Assembly (NCBI GenBank): GCA_012728855.1 | Contig: JAAYEH010000178.1 | Coordinates: forward strand, 1 to 53,539 | Origin: Rhodopirellula sp. | GTDB taxonomy: Bacteria > Planctomycetota > Planctomycetia > Pirellulales > Thermoguttaceae | Length of the DNA: 53,539 nt | Reading direction: 5' to 3' | Part shown: positions 19,519 through 28,663 of the stretch, one piece after another | Numbering within the stretch: the stretch's first letter is position 1 | Layout: each line of letters starts with the position of its first letter | The notes under the pieces: model-generated | Seen by the model: the letters and a program-made list of their open reading frames with translations, nothing else | Told to the model about the DNA's origin: nothing | Databases searched by the model: none | Program-made: the position numbers and the translations under genes

Positions 19519-21503
19519 TCGGCCACATCGGAATGCATCCATCGCTTCAACAACGGTGAAAGTGCTAAACAGATCGCCGCGGAAATGATGGCGGCGATGG
19601 CGATTTGTCCGAAAACACCGCCGTAAACGTGGACCGTTTCGGCCGGCACCGGGATCCTCTGCTCGCCGCCGGCCTCCTGAACCACGCCGGTGAATTGGGC
19701 GATGATCGCCGCGAGAAACTGGGAATAGGCGGTCGCCAGAAACCACACCCCCATCACCGTGGCCACCAGGTGCGAGGGCGACAAGCGAGTGATCATCGAC
19801 AGACCCACCGGCGAGAGGCAGAGTTCTCCCGTCGTGTGCAGCAGATAACCGAGGAAGAGCCACTCCAGCCCGACCATTCCCCGCGGGCTGGAGTGGAGAG
19901 CGCCATACCAAAACGCGCCGAAACCAAGCCCCAACTGCAACAGTCCCAGCGAAAACTTCACGGGAGTGCTCGGCTCCATGCCGACCTTGGCCAGGCCGGT
20001 CCACAGCATCGTGAACACCAGGCCGAAAATGAGAATGTAGATCGGGTTGACCGATTGGAACGTGCTGGGGGGGATCTCATGGACGCGACGGGCAACGCCC
20101 ATGCCGATGTTTTCGTCCGCGACTTTCCAGTCGATCTCGAAGTCCGGGTCTTCGTTGCCGGCCCGCAAGCGAGTCAGATCGCCGAGGGTGAAGAGTTCGT
20201 TGCCATTGCGATAGCCGAGTTGTTCCTGCGTGGGCTGAAGACGGATCGATTTGCCAACGTCCGTGGCGGCGATAGTCCGCTGCTCGAAGACGCGATCGAC
20301 GTTGCGGTCGGTGAAATTGTTGACCGAACTGCCCGCCTGCTCAAAAAAGGCCCAGAAGAGCATCGAGAAGAACGTCAGGATCAGCACGACGAACATTCTT
20401 TCCCGGTGCATGCGATCGAGTTGAAAGGTCGTCACGCCCAGATATCCGAAGGCCACCAGGCCGGAGAGCATGAGAATCAGCCCTGCCGGCCGGCTGGCCT
20501 CGCGGAGGACGACCGAAATCACTTCGGCCATGGGGATGTCGCTTTTCTCGATGCTCTCGATGGTCTGGCTCGAGAAAATCGCCACCGGCTGTTTGTCTTC
20601 GGTCAGCGGGGCGAATCCGGAGACGAGCAGAACGAATAAAGGGATGGCGACGGCGGTTCCCAGGTAAACGGTCCATTCGGCGGTGATCGGCCCCAGAAGC
20701 GGTCGTCGCAGGCGCTCGGGATCGGGCGCGGCGCCGGCTTCGTCGGGAAGGCCGCCGCGATCGAGCGCCGCCAAGGCGATGATGCCGGCCGCCAAGAGCG
20801 AGACGCCGACGAAGATATTGACGCCGATGGAGAAGGGATTATCGGGATGAAACCAGAAGAGTCCCGCGGCGGCGGCAATCGCTCCGGCAAGGATCAGCGC
20901 CTGGGTGACTCGCGTCGGCGCGACGAACACCGCCAGACCGCTGAGCATGCCGATTGTCGCCAGACCGAATCCCCAGTGCCATCCGTAGGTCTCGCCGATG
21001 TAGCCGCACAACAGCGGCGACATGGCTGCCCCAAGGTTGATGCCCATGTAGAAGATGGTGAATCCGCCGTCGCGCTTCTCGCTCCCTGCCGGGTAAAGGG
21101 AGCCGACGATGGTGGAGATATTCGGTTTGAAGAACCCGTTGCCGCAGATCAAAAGCGCCAAGGCCGTGAAGAACGCGTAACCGGTTTCGATCGTCATCAG
21201 CAGGTGGCCGGCGGCCATCAGCAGCCCGCCGAGGATCACCGCGCGGCGTTGCCCGAGCAGACGGTCGGCCAACATGCCGCCGAAAAAGGGGGTCATGTAG
21301 ACCAGCGCCGTGTAGGCGCCGTAGACGGCATACGCCTCGGTGTCCCCGTAGCCGAGAAAGCCCTTGATCATGTAAAAGACCAACAGCGCCCTCATGCCGT
21401 AGTAGGAAAATCGCTCCCACATCTCGGCGAAGAAGAGCGTGAACAGGCCGGTGGGATGGCCGAAGAGAGTCGACTCTTGAGGATGCGGTGAGGCGTCGTT
21501 CAT
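19515..21503 (-). CDS. POT/PTR-family proton-coupled di/tripeptide transporter
   Basis: Peptide transporter of the major facilitator superfamily, 662 residues, in the inner membrane. The POT signature is at the N-terminus: TLFFAEMWERFSYYGMRALLVFYM (the ExxERFxYYG motif that couples protons), followed by GGMLADRLLGQRRAV. About 14 hydrophobic segments are visible. A large charged insertion (EQRTIAATDVGKSIRLQPTQEQLGYRNGNE and following) lies between central helices. The stop TAG is part of a REP GTAG head. Start ATG 21503 is preferred (MNDASPHPQ); ATG 21533 would add 10 residues. Its neighbours, an S46 and an M2-like peptidase, point to dipeptide uptake. Confidence 0.92.
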   Translation of the reverse strand: MNDASPHPQESTLFGHPTGLFTLFFAEMWERFSYYGMRALLVFYMIKGFLGYGDTEAYAVYGAYTALVYMTPFFGGMLADRLLGQRRAVILGGLLMAAGHLLMTIETGYAFFTALALLICGNGFFKPNISTIVGSLYPAGSEKRDGGFTIFYMGINLGAAMSPLLCGYIGETYGWHWGFGLATIGMLSGLAVFVAPTRVTQALILAGAIAAAAGLFWFHPDNPFSIGVNIFVGVSLLAAGIIALAALDRGGLPDEAGAAPDPERLRRPLLGPITAEWTVYLGTAVAIPLFVLLVSGFAPLTEDKQPVAIFSSQTIESIEKSDIPMAEVISVVLREASRPAGLILMLSGLVAFGYLGVTTFQLDRMHRERMFVVLILTFFSMLFWAFFEQAGSSVNNFTDRNVDRVFEQRTIAATDVGKSIRLQPTQEQLGYRNGNELFTLGDLTRLRAGNEDPDFEIDWKVADENIGMGVARRVHEIPPSTFQSVNPIYILIFGLVFTMLWTGLAKVGMEPSTPVKFSLGLLQLGLGFGAFWYGALHSSPRGMVGLEWLFLGYLLHTTGELCLSPVGLSMITRLSPSHLVATVMGVWFLATAYSQFLAAIIAQFTGVVQEAGGEQRIPVPAETVHVYGGVFGQIAIAAIISAAICLALSPLLKRWMHSDVAE

Positions 21504-21534
21504 GGGTTCGGCTGGTTGAGGCAAGTACGTCATG

Positions 21535-21552
21535 TCAGGCTGGAAAGCCTAA
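21535..21552. repeat. Short REP-like hairpin
   Basis: Plus-strand TCAGGCT-ggaa-AGCCTAA forms a seven-pair stem (one G-T pair) with a four-base loop, in the gap between the POT start and the stop of the peptidase fusion gene. On the minus strand it reads GTTAGGCTTTCCAGCCTGA, close to a GTAG-headed REP but with a GTTA head. Confidence 0.4.
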
Positions 21553-21631
21553 CGTACAGGGGCATTGTACGTGCCGGTCCCGACAAACTCCACCGCTCGG
21601 CGTCATTTCTGCCGTGTCAGGGCCGCAAAGT

Positions 21632-23881
21632 TCAATGCTGGGTAACCTCCGCCGCGAAGTACCGCGCCGTGAGTGGTTCGCCGGTCGCCCGGGCGACGAA
21701 TTCCGGCCAGGGCTGTGCATTGCCGGGATAAAAGACCTTTTCCCGCAGGAAATCGCCGAAATCGCGACGGCCATCGAATCGCAGGTCTCGTGTCGGGCCC
21801 GTGTGGCCGGCCCGCCCGGCTAGCACGTGCCGAAGTTGCGACGCGAACAGCTCGCCGAGCATGTAGTTGTGGTAGTACACCGGCGCGATGGTAAAGTGCG
21901 GCTTGGCGGCCCAATCCGCCGTGTTGCGACCCTCCGGGCGGCGGATCTGTTGGAAGCGCACGACATCGTCCCACCACCGTTGGTTGAGATCTCCCTCCGG
22001 ATCCTCGTAGAGCGCCTTTTCGAAGTGCAGCATCACCAGCGTCCAGCGGGCGAAGACCAATTGATCGCGGCGCCGCTGCTCAAAGATCGCCTGGGACAGT
22101 TCTGAAACTCGCTCCGGATCGGCGCCGGCATTGGCGGTCATCCAGGCAGGGTTCTGGCCCAACGCCCCCAGCAGCATCGCCACTCCTTCTGTCGTGAAGG
22201 CATGGGCGGGCCGGCGGAGGTTGTACGGCAGAGTGCGGTCGACGTGGAGATCGTAGACCGCATGGCCCAACTCGTGGAGTGTCGTGTCCATCCAATCGGC
22301 CGTCGGCTTGACGTTGCAGAGGATGCGGACGTCGCCCGCGTGGTCGATGTCGATGCAGAAGGCGTGCTGGTCCTTTCCTTCGCGTTCGTAGAGATCGCTG
22401 CGGGCGAGGACTTCATCGACCGGAAGGCCCAGTTCCCGGTAAAACTTGCGGGAATACTCCACCAGGTCTTCCTTGGTCTTGTCCGAGTAGAACTCGTCGA
22501 CGTCGACAGCAGCCGATGGCGGCGCCGACTGGAAGAACGGATTGTCATAGTGCCACGGCATCACCTCTTCGAGCGCAATACCGGATTTCGCGGCCCTTTC
22601 GCGGTCCATCGCCTCCTTCGCCTTCGAAAACGGTTCTCGCGTAAGCCGCTCGAGTTCATCGAAGATGGACAGCAACTGCTGCGGATCGTGCTCTTGCAGA
22701 CGAGTCTGCATCTCCCAGTAATTGGCGAATTCCAGCTTCCGGGCTGCCTCGTTGCGGATCTTCGCCAGTTCGACGAGCTTCGGGGCGACGGCCTCGCCCA
22801 CCTGCTTCAGCGCCTCCCAAATCCGCCGCCGGCCATTGGAATCGTTCTCTTTCCGCAGCAGTTCCAACAGGTCGTTGTTCGACAGACGTTTCCCCTCCAA
22901 CTCGCCGCGGAAGGTCTTGAACGTACGCTCGATCTCCGTGGAGAGCGTCACCATTCGCTTTTGCAGATCGGGCGGAAGCTGATTCGCCCGGTATGCCAGC
23001 TCCGCCACTTCGAGCGCCCGGGCCTCGCGCGGAGGCAACTTGGCGGCCGATTGGCTAAGTTCTTTGGCGCGACGATAAGCGTCGGCATCACTATGAAACC
23101 TGCGGATCGCCAGCTCGCACTCGGCCGTATGGTCGAAGTCCTCTTTCTTGCCGGAATTCGCCGCCTTCCACTCGGCCAGGCCGACCTCCTTTCCCAGGCG
23201 GGCGACCTCCTCCTCGTAGCGTTTCAGAAATACTTTAGCCTCGGCCAACACGTCGCGATCCTCCTTCGCTGTCGTTGTCACGAGCGGTGGTTGATAACCG
23301 GCGAACTCGGCCAGCAACACTTCGGCGACCCACTTCGCGGCGCGGCCGACCACCTCGTTGCAGTCGCGGTTGGCGCCCTTGCGGACGTCGCGGCAGAGGA
23401 CCGTGCCGTAGTGTTCCGCGAAGCGGTCGTACACCTTGTGCAGGAGCTGATGGGCGAGTTTCGCGTTTCCGTGAAAGGTTTCGTCGCGGCGGCTGCCGCA
23501 GACATAGCCGATGACCATGCCCGCGCCGGTAAAGGCGCCGCAGTTCTGCACGTCCACGGGCGTCGCGCCGCCGTCGAGGCAGGTCGAACCGCGGAAGAGC
23601 CCTTCGTCCACCGCAACGAAAGGCAGAGCGTCTTGCAGCGCCGCCACCGTGCATCGAGCACAGCCGCCATGCTCCTTCTCGTAGTCATGGCCCAACTGAT
23701 AGACTTTGGCGATCAGTGCTTCCGGGTCGGCAGCCAATTCCACGCGATCGCCCGCTTCGAGCACCTGCGGCGGGGCGGTCGGCGAGGCGGCTCGCAGACA
23801 CGGGGAGCCGGCCAACAGGCCGCCGCCGGCCGCGCCGGTGGCGCCCAGCAGTTGCCGCCGATTCATTCGGGACGAAGGCAT
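21632..23881 (-). CDS. Tat-exported C_GCAxxG_C_C domain / M2-like metallopeptidase fusion
   Basis: Protein of 749 residues with two domains. A twin-arginine signal, MNRRQLLGATGAAGGGLLAG, precedes a cysteine-rich region (about 55-195) matching the C_GCAxxG_C_C redox family: C74, C77, C101, then NCGAFTGAGMVIGYVCG (C114, C128), C163 and C174 in RDCNEVVGRAAKWVAEVL. The C-terminal domain (about 215-749) resembles M2 (angiotensin-converting-enzyme-like) peptidases: zinc motif HELGH (536-540) with the third ligand probably E565, and YYHNYMLGELFASQL near the end. It may release C-terminal dipeptides in the periplasm, with the Cys domain binding a metal cluster or acting as a redox gate. ATG 23866 is an alternative start. 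Confidence 0.85.
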   Translation of the reverse strand: MPSSRMNRRQLLGATGAAGGGLLAGSPCLRAASPTAPPQVLEAGDRVELAADPEALIAKVYQLGHDYEKEHGGCARCTVAALQDALPFVAVDEGLFRGSTCLDGGATPVDVQNCGAFTGAGMVIGYVCGSRRDETFHGNAKLAHQLLHKVYDRFAEHYGTVLCRDVRKGANRDCNEVVGRAAKWVAEVLLAEFAGYQPPLVTTTAKEDRDVLAEAKVFLKRYEEEVARLGKEVGLAEWKAANSGKKEDFDHTAECELAIRRFHSDADAYRRAKELSQSAAKLPPREARALEVAELAYRANQLPPDLQKRMVTLSTEIERTFKTFRGELEGKRLSNNDLLELLRKENDSNGRRRIWEALKQVGEAVAPKLVELAKIRNEAARKLEFANYWEMQTRLQEHDPQQLLSIFDELERLTREPFSKAKEAMDRERAAKSGIALEEVMPWHYDNPFFQSAPPSAAVDVDEFYSDKTKEDLVEYSRKFYRELGLPVDEVLARSDLYEREGKDQHAFCIDIDHAGDVRILCNVKPTADWMDTTLHELGHAVYDLHVDRTLPYNLRRPAHAFTTEGVAMLLGALGQNPAWMTANAGADPERVSELSQAIFEQRRRDQLVFARWTLVMLHFEKALYEDPEGDLNQRWWDDVVRFQQIRRPEGRNTADWAAKPHFTIAPVYYHNYMLGELFASQLRHVLAGRAGHTGPTRDLRFDGRRDFGDFLREKVFYPGNAQPWPEFVARATGEPLTARYFAAEVTQH

Positions 23882-24070
23882 ATCGGGTGTCACTGTGCTT
23901 CTCCAAGGGTACGCGTGCCGGATCAGGTTTGTCTCGCACGATTCCGGTTTTGCGGTTTTCGGTGTGCCACTGCTTGAAGTTGTGGTAAGCCAACTTTCAA
24001 TGGTACGTCCGTTCAACTTCAAGCAGCGCCACACGATTGCGGCTGGCCCTCCAAAATCATACAAAGTGTT

Positions 24071-27000
24071 TCATCGGATCGACAGCTCCACAATTCTCAG
24101 GTTGCGATCCTCGGGCGGGTCATAGAAGTCGTTGGTGAACGTCATGCCCACCACGTGCTCGCCTTCGGGTACGTCGGCCTTGAGTCGCAGCGTGTGCGGC
24201 GAGGTCTGCCGCAGGGTAAGTTCGCCCAGCGGGCGGCCGTCGAGCGTCATCAGGATTTTGGGATATTCTCCGGCGGCCAACGTGCCCGCGGCAACCACCG
24301 TGATCTCGTACCGCCGCGAGGCGGCGAATCGGATCGTGGCAGTCACCGTTCCCTTCGTGCCCAGGTAGGCCATGCCGTCGCGGGAAGCGTGCAGCTTCGT
24401 CCCGGCAGCGGCCTCGAGTTGGTTGCCGGGCACCGTTACCGTTCCGCTGAAGCGGTCGAAGTCGCAGCCGAGATTGACCAGCACGTTGCAGAGATATCGG
24501 CCCACCTTATCCGCGTCGGCCTCCTCGCTCGCCCAGCCGACTTGATCCAGCAGGATCATCCCTTTGCCCAAAGGAACCTTGACCAGCGCGGCCGGTGTGA
24601 GGAGCCGCTTCGACTGCATCGCGGGCAAGCGGCCGATCGTGACGTTGTCGAGGGTCACATTGCGGTCTTCTCCCCGTTCGGGATCGTGGGCGTCGTTGAC
24701 AAACGCCAGCTTCAATTCGTGGGCGCCCTTCTTCACGGAGGCGGAAACGGCGTAGACACCCCAGTCGCGGTTCTCGGTAAAAAGGCTCCCGCACGGTCGG
24801 CCATCGATCGAAACCGCGATCTGAGGATAAACGTCGGCCACCGGCGTGCCCCGCCCGCGGACGAGAATCGCGTACTCGCCGTCGGCCGGGAAATCGACCT
24901 GCTTCTTCAGCCCGCCCGTGGACCAGAGGTACACCTCTTTCTCGCCATAGCGCGGAGTCCCCTCGGCCGTCTGCATCGACTCCGCCTCGATGGTTACGGA
25001 CTGTGCCGGATCCGGCGCGCCGGCAACGATGGCGTGGCGGCAGACCTCGGTCGACAGCGGCGTCTCAATCCGATAGCTGAGCCCTTTGCGATCACCATAC
25101 CAATAGAGTTCCTGGTTCGTCAGGCCCTCGATGACCGCGTCGCGCCCGGCAATCGACACCGGCGCCACGCTGGACCGCTGGGCCGTAATCGGCTCGGGAA
25201 AGAGGCTTTGGAGCCGGGCAAGGCCCGCGGGCGTGCCGCCGTGGAGAACCAGTCGTCCGCCACTCTCGACGAACCGGCGGAGCTTGTCGAGGTTTTGACG
25301 AACCTCTTCGCAATCGGCCTCGGCCAGCACCACACCGAAAGCGGATAGGTCCGCCTTGGCCAGCCCGCCGGAAAGGTTCTCGTAAAGGCAGCCGGTGGCG
25401 GCGATCCGGTCCGAGAGCGGCAACGTGTCTTCGACAAGCCCCATCCGCACCGGGGCCGGTCTCTCGTCGGCGACGTACCGCAGCAGGTTCTCGAAGATCT
25501 GCCGGGCGACCGGTTCTGTCGCGAGTTTCTCGCCGATGGCAAGCTGCGAAAACACGTACCGCCCGCGTCCGCTGCGAATCTCCATCAAAGGCAGATTGAC
25601 CAGCCCTCGCGGTCCGCCGGAGTCGATCAACGGCCGAAATCGGCCCTGCCGGGGCTTGAGGATCGTTTTGCGAGCGACCACATGATCGCCCCGCCAGAAC
25701 CGCAAGTCGCCTTCCTCGATTCCGGTCAGCAAACGCTCATCGAACGCGCGTGGAAAGGCGATCGATGCCCCGCGGTCGGAGATCTGTACGGGAAAAAGTC
25801 CGGAGTTATAGTTGTCCTGCTCCAGAACGATCACGTTTCCGCCGCCGCGGACGAAGCCATCGATCACCTCGCGTGCGCCGGACTCGTCGCCGGCAACCGG
25901 CGGCGCGGCGGCCGGCTCGATCTCGTCCAGGGCATGGGGGCCAATGACGAGCACGTCGGCAGCAGGGATGGCGGTGAGGTTGCTCGTTCGCGTGAAAGGC
26001 GTCTTCGCAGCAGTCAATGCTTCGCTAATCACCCGGCTATCGCCTTCCAGCAGCGCGATCCGCAGTCCCTTAGGCGCCGCCAGGGGTCGGCGTGGGAAGA
26101 CCCAGTATTCTTGCGAACGCGTGAAGACCGTCCGGCCGGCGCTGCGCACTTCCAAGCAGAGCGCCAGCGGCGTTCGCTGTTCGACGCTCGGCATCCGCAC
26201 AGCGATCTCAAAGCAGCGCCGCTCGGCGGACTTCATGGAGAACGCCTGCGTGCCGGAATCCACCACGTTGGCGTCCTGCTTCAACTGCCATTGGAACTCC
26301 AGTTCCGCCGCGTGCGGTGTGTCGTTATAGAGGTAGACCGTCCGCGGCACCTTTTCGCCGGAGAAGAAGCGGCGGTCGTACTGGCGGACATAGGCACCGT
26401 TCTTCTCATAGGCCCGCTTCACGGCCAGGTATCGCGGATTGTCGTCGCTGGGGAAGGGCCCGGTTTCGGTGAGTGTCCAAGGGCATAGTCCGGAGAGGTC
26501 GCAGGCCCGATACGCCTCGATCTGCATCTCCCACGCCAGGGCCTTGGCTCGCTCCATCGCCTGTCGGTGCCCCAGGTAGGCGGAATCGCCGAGGAGGACC
26601 GTGTAGGGATCGACCTCGGTGTAGTGCTGAATGTGGAGAAATTCGCCGAAATAGAGCGGCTTCTTCCGGTCCCACTGGAAGAACTCGCGCGGCCAGCTAC
26701 GGACGACCATCCCCTGCTCGAGCCAGTAGCCGGCGTCGGGCCAGAGATTCTGCTTGTCGAAATCAAGCGGGTAGTGAAGGTTCACCACGTCAGCGACGCC
26801 TTCCGGATCGCCGTCGCCGTCGTAAAGGATCGGCCGCGTAGGATCGAGGCTCTTCACCAGCCTCCCCGCCTCGGCCAGACGATGCGCCGTCTCGGGCACC
26901 CGCTCGCCGCCGCAGTGGAGGATCTCGTTTTCCAGGCTGGTCATTACGATCGCCGGATGATTGCGGTGCGCCTCGACGATCCCGCGGAGATGCTCGTGAT

Positions 27001-28162
27001 AGTTCTCCCAGAACTTGGGCTTGGAGAGGGCATAGTTCTCCGCCCAGCAGAACAGCGCCGATTCCAGGATGATCGGCATGCCGACCTCGTCGGCCGCATC
27101 GTACCAGTGCGACGGCCAGACGTTGGCGTGCAGCCGCATCGCCACGCAGCCGGCCTCGCGGATCCTCCGGTAGAAATCGACCGCCGCCGCTTTGCTCATT
27201 TCCCCGTTCAACTCGCCGCGGGGATGGCCGGCCGTGGCGAGAAACTTCATCGGAGTGCCGTTCAGCACGAGGTTCGGTCCATCGGTCCAAAACTCGCGGA
27301 AGCCGAAGCGAGTGCGACGGGTATCCAGAGGTTTGCCGGATTGCTCGACGGTGGTCTCAAGATAATCGAGGTGCGGATCTTCGGGGTTCCAGAGCCGAGG
27401 ATTCGGCCAGTCGGCTGCCAGCGTGTGGGCAACCGTCTCGCCCGCCGCAACGCTGACGCTTGCCGGCGGCAGCGTCATACCTGCCCCTTCGACGCGGCAC
27501 CGCACGCCGACCGTCCGCGCCGTTTCGCCGAGGTTCTTCACGCGAACGATTGCCTCGATCCGCTTGCGGCGGACGGACGTGCGGACAAAAACGTCGTCCA
27601 CGTAGACGTCGCCGCGGGCCACCAGGCTCACCGGTTCCCAGATCCCGATGCGATGGCTTTGAGAACCGACGGGGGCCATGATGGCGTCCTTGGCTTGAGC
27701 CACAAAGCGAACTCCGCGGCCTTGCTTGGCGTAGTCCATCTCCTGTTCGACCATGCCGGTGACATCCTGCACGCGAACCACCAACTCGTTGTCGCCCCCA
27801 CGGCACGCACCGCTTATTTCAACCTCAAACGGTTCCCAGCCGCCGTAGTGCCCGCCTACGTGCTCGCCGTTGAGATAAACCTCACAGACAAACCGCACTG
27901 CCCCGAACTGAAGAAAGAGGTGCCGGCCTGCCGCCGACTCGGGCAGACGGAACGTTCGCCGATACCAGAGGAAGGGGTGACCGTCGAGCTGATCAACCAG
28001 CGCGGGCACCTCGATTTCGGACCATTTCGCATCGGCAGCCGGCGACTCGGACGACTGAGTGCGGCAAAGTTGCCAGGGACCGTCAAGCGAGACAGCCGGG
28101 CAGGGAGAGATCAGGACGCCGAGCAGTAGCGGGAGGGCATGAAGCAGGAGTCGCGTGAACAT
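24071..28162 (-). CDS. Exported glycoside hydrolase family 2 enzyme with carbohydrate-binding repeats
   Basis: Secreted multidomain GH2 protein of 1363 residues. A signal peptide (MFTRLLLHALPLLLGVLI) is followed by the GH2 sugar-binding jelly roll (FLWYRRTFRLPESAAGRHLFLQFGAV; YLNGEHVGGHYGGWEPFEVEI), an Ig-like domain and the TIM barrel. The catalytic residues are visible: acid/base E413 in SLENEIL and nucleophile E507 in YFGEF. Then come beta domains and a glutamine-amidotransferase-like region (about 720-1010). Two similar carbohydrate-binding modules end the protein, each with a YPxIxxSxDGRPxG pattern and a closing NDxxDPxxDRN motif (about 1085-1180 and 1275-1363), resembling CBM60-type xylan-binding domains. 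It is probably a beta-galactosidase- or glucuronidase-type activity; the substrate is not determined. Confidence 0.88.
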   Translation of the reverse strand: MFTRLLLHALPLLLGVLISPCPAVSLDGPWQLCRTQSSESPAADAKWSEIEVPALVDQLDGHPFLWYRRTFRLPESAAGRHLFLQFGAVRFVCEVYLNGEHVGGHYGGWEPFEVEISGACRGGDNELVVRVQDVTGMVEQEMDYAKQGRGVRFVAQAKDAIMAPVGSQSHRIGIWEPVSLVARGDVYVDDVFVRTSVRRKRIEAIVRVKNLGETARTVGVRCRVEGAGMTLPPASVSVAAGETVAHTLAADWPNPRLWNPEDPHLDYLETTVEQSGKPLDTRRTRFGFREFWTDGPNLVLNGTPMKFLATAGHPRGELNGEMSKAAAVDFYRRIREAGCVAMRLHANVWPSHWYDAADEVGMPIILESALFCWAENYALSKPKFWENYHEHLRGIVEAHRNHPAIVMTSLENEILHCGGERVPETAHRLAEAGRLVKSLDPTRPILYDGDGDPEGVADVVNLHYPLDFDKQNLWPDAGYWLEQGMVVRSWPREFFQWDRKKPLYFGEFLHIQHYTEVDPYTVLLGDSAYLGHRQAMERAKALAWEMQIEAYRACDLSGLCPWTLTETGPFPSDDNPRYLAVKRAYEKNGAYVRQYDRRFFSGEKVPRTVYLYNDTPHAAELEFQWQLKQDANVVDSGTQAFSMKSAERRCFEIAVRMPSVEQRTPLALCLEVRSAGRTVFTRSQEYWVFPRRPLAAPKGLRIALLEGDSRVISEALTAAKTPFTRTSNLTAIPAADVLVIGPHALDEIEPAAAPPVAGDESGAREVIDGFVRGGGNVIVLEQDNYNSGLFPVQISDRGASIAFPRAFDERLLTGIEEGDLRFWRGDHVVARKTILKPRQGRFRPLIDSGGPRGLVNLPLMEIRSGRGRYVFSQLAIGEKLATEPVARQIFENLLRYVADERPAPVRMGLVEDTLPLSDRIAATGCLYENLSGGLAKADLSAFGVVLAEADCEEVRQNLDKLRRFVESGGRLVLHGGTPAGLARLQSLFPEPITAQRSSVAPVSIAGRDAVIEGLTNQELYWYGDRKGLSYRIETPLSTEVCRHAIVAGAPDPAQSVTIEAESMQTAEGTPRYGEKEVYLWSTGGLKKQVDFPADGEYAILVRGRGTPVADVYPQIAVSIDGRPCGSLFTENRDWGVYAVSASVKKGAHELKLAFVNDAHDPERGEDRNVTLDNVTIGRLPAMQSKRLLTPAALVKVPLGKGMILLDQVGWASEEADADKVGRYLCNVLVNLGCDFDRFSGTVTVPGNQLEAAAGTKLHASRDGMAYLGTKGTVTATIRFAASRRYEITVVAAGTLAAGEYPKILMTLDGRPLGELTLRQTSPHTLRLKADVPEGEHVVGMTFTNDFYDPPEDRNLRIVELSIR

Positions 28163-28219
28163 GGCAGTTGTCTCGACGTTGGACGCTTTGCGGGAATCTT
28201 AGGCGAATGTCGGCATCGC

Positions 28220-28435
28220 CTATTCCGGAAGTGTAAAGTGCTCCATCACTTCGGCCGTCGTGTAGCGGGGAGCGTCTGAGTGAAGACGCTCGTTGGCTAT
28301 CGCAAAATCCTCATCGGAAAACCCGTGGGCCACATAGCCAAGATGCTTTCCATGTCGGTCGCGGATTTCGATCGTGCCGCCGGCTTCCAAAATCAACCTG
28401 GCCTGAACGTCATCAACAACAATGTGAGTTGACAT
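28220..28435 (-). CDS. Small conserved-type protein, unknown (possible antitoxin-like)
   Basis: A 71-residue protein: MSTHIVVDDVQARLILEAGG, then TIEIRDRHGKHLGYVAHGFS and an acidic C-terminal helix with YTTAEVMEHFTLPE. AAAGGA lies six bases before the ATG, supporting translation. The fold may be a short beta hairpin plus helix. Small proteins of this composition occur singly in planctomycetes; some resemble antitoxins, but no toxin gene is adjacent, so the function is unknown. It lies just upstream of the GH2 gene on the same strand. Confidence 0.6.
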   Translation of the reverse strand: MSTHIVVDDVQARLILEAGGTIEIRDRHGKHLGYVAHGFSDEDFAIANERLHSDAPRYTTAEVMEHFTLPE

Positions 28436-28663
28436 GACAGTCCTTTCTTCGAGTACGTTCTGGCGACATTAGCGCCGCCGATGATATCTTACTCCCCCAA
28501 GCCAAGATTCTCCAGCACCGCCCTATCCGAAGCTCTGCGAGCGACTTTCTAGACACCTGCCTTTCACTCCGCGTGGCCGACGATTACAATGGCCGCTGGA
28601 GCAGAAAGACTCGCCCCGCCCGACAATTCCCCTCCCCGTCACTGGCGACTGAGGATCCTCGCG

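Noticed and set aside
22202..23977. Long plus-strand open frame (591 residues)
   Set aside because: Antisense to the C_GCAxxG_C_C/M2 fusion gene, with no recognisable domains.
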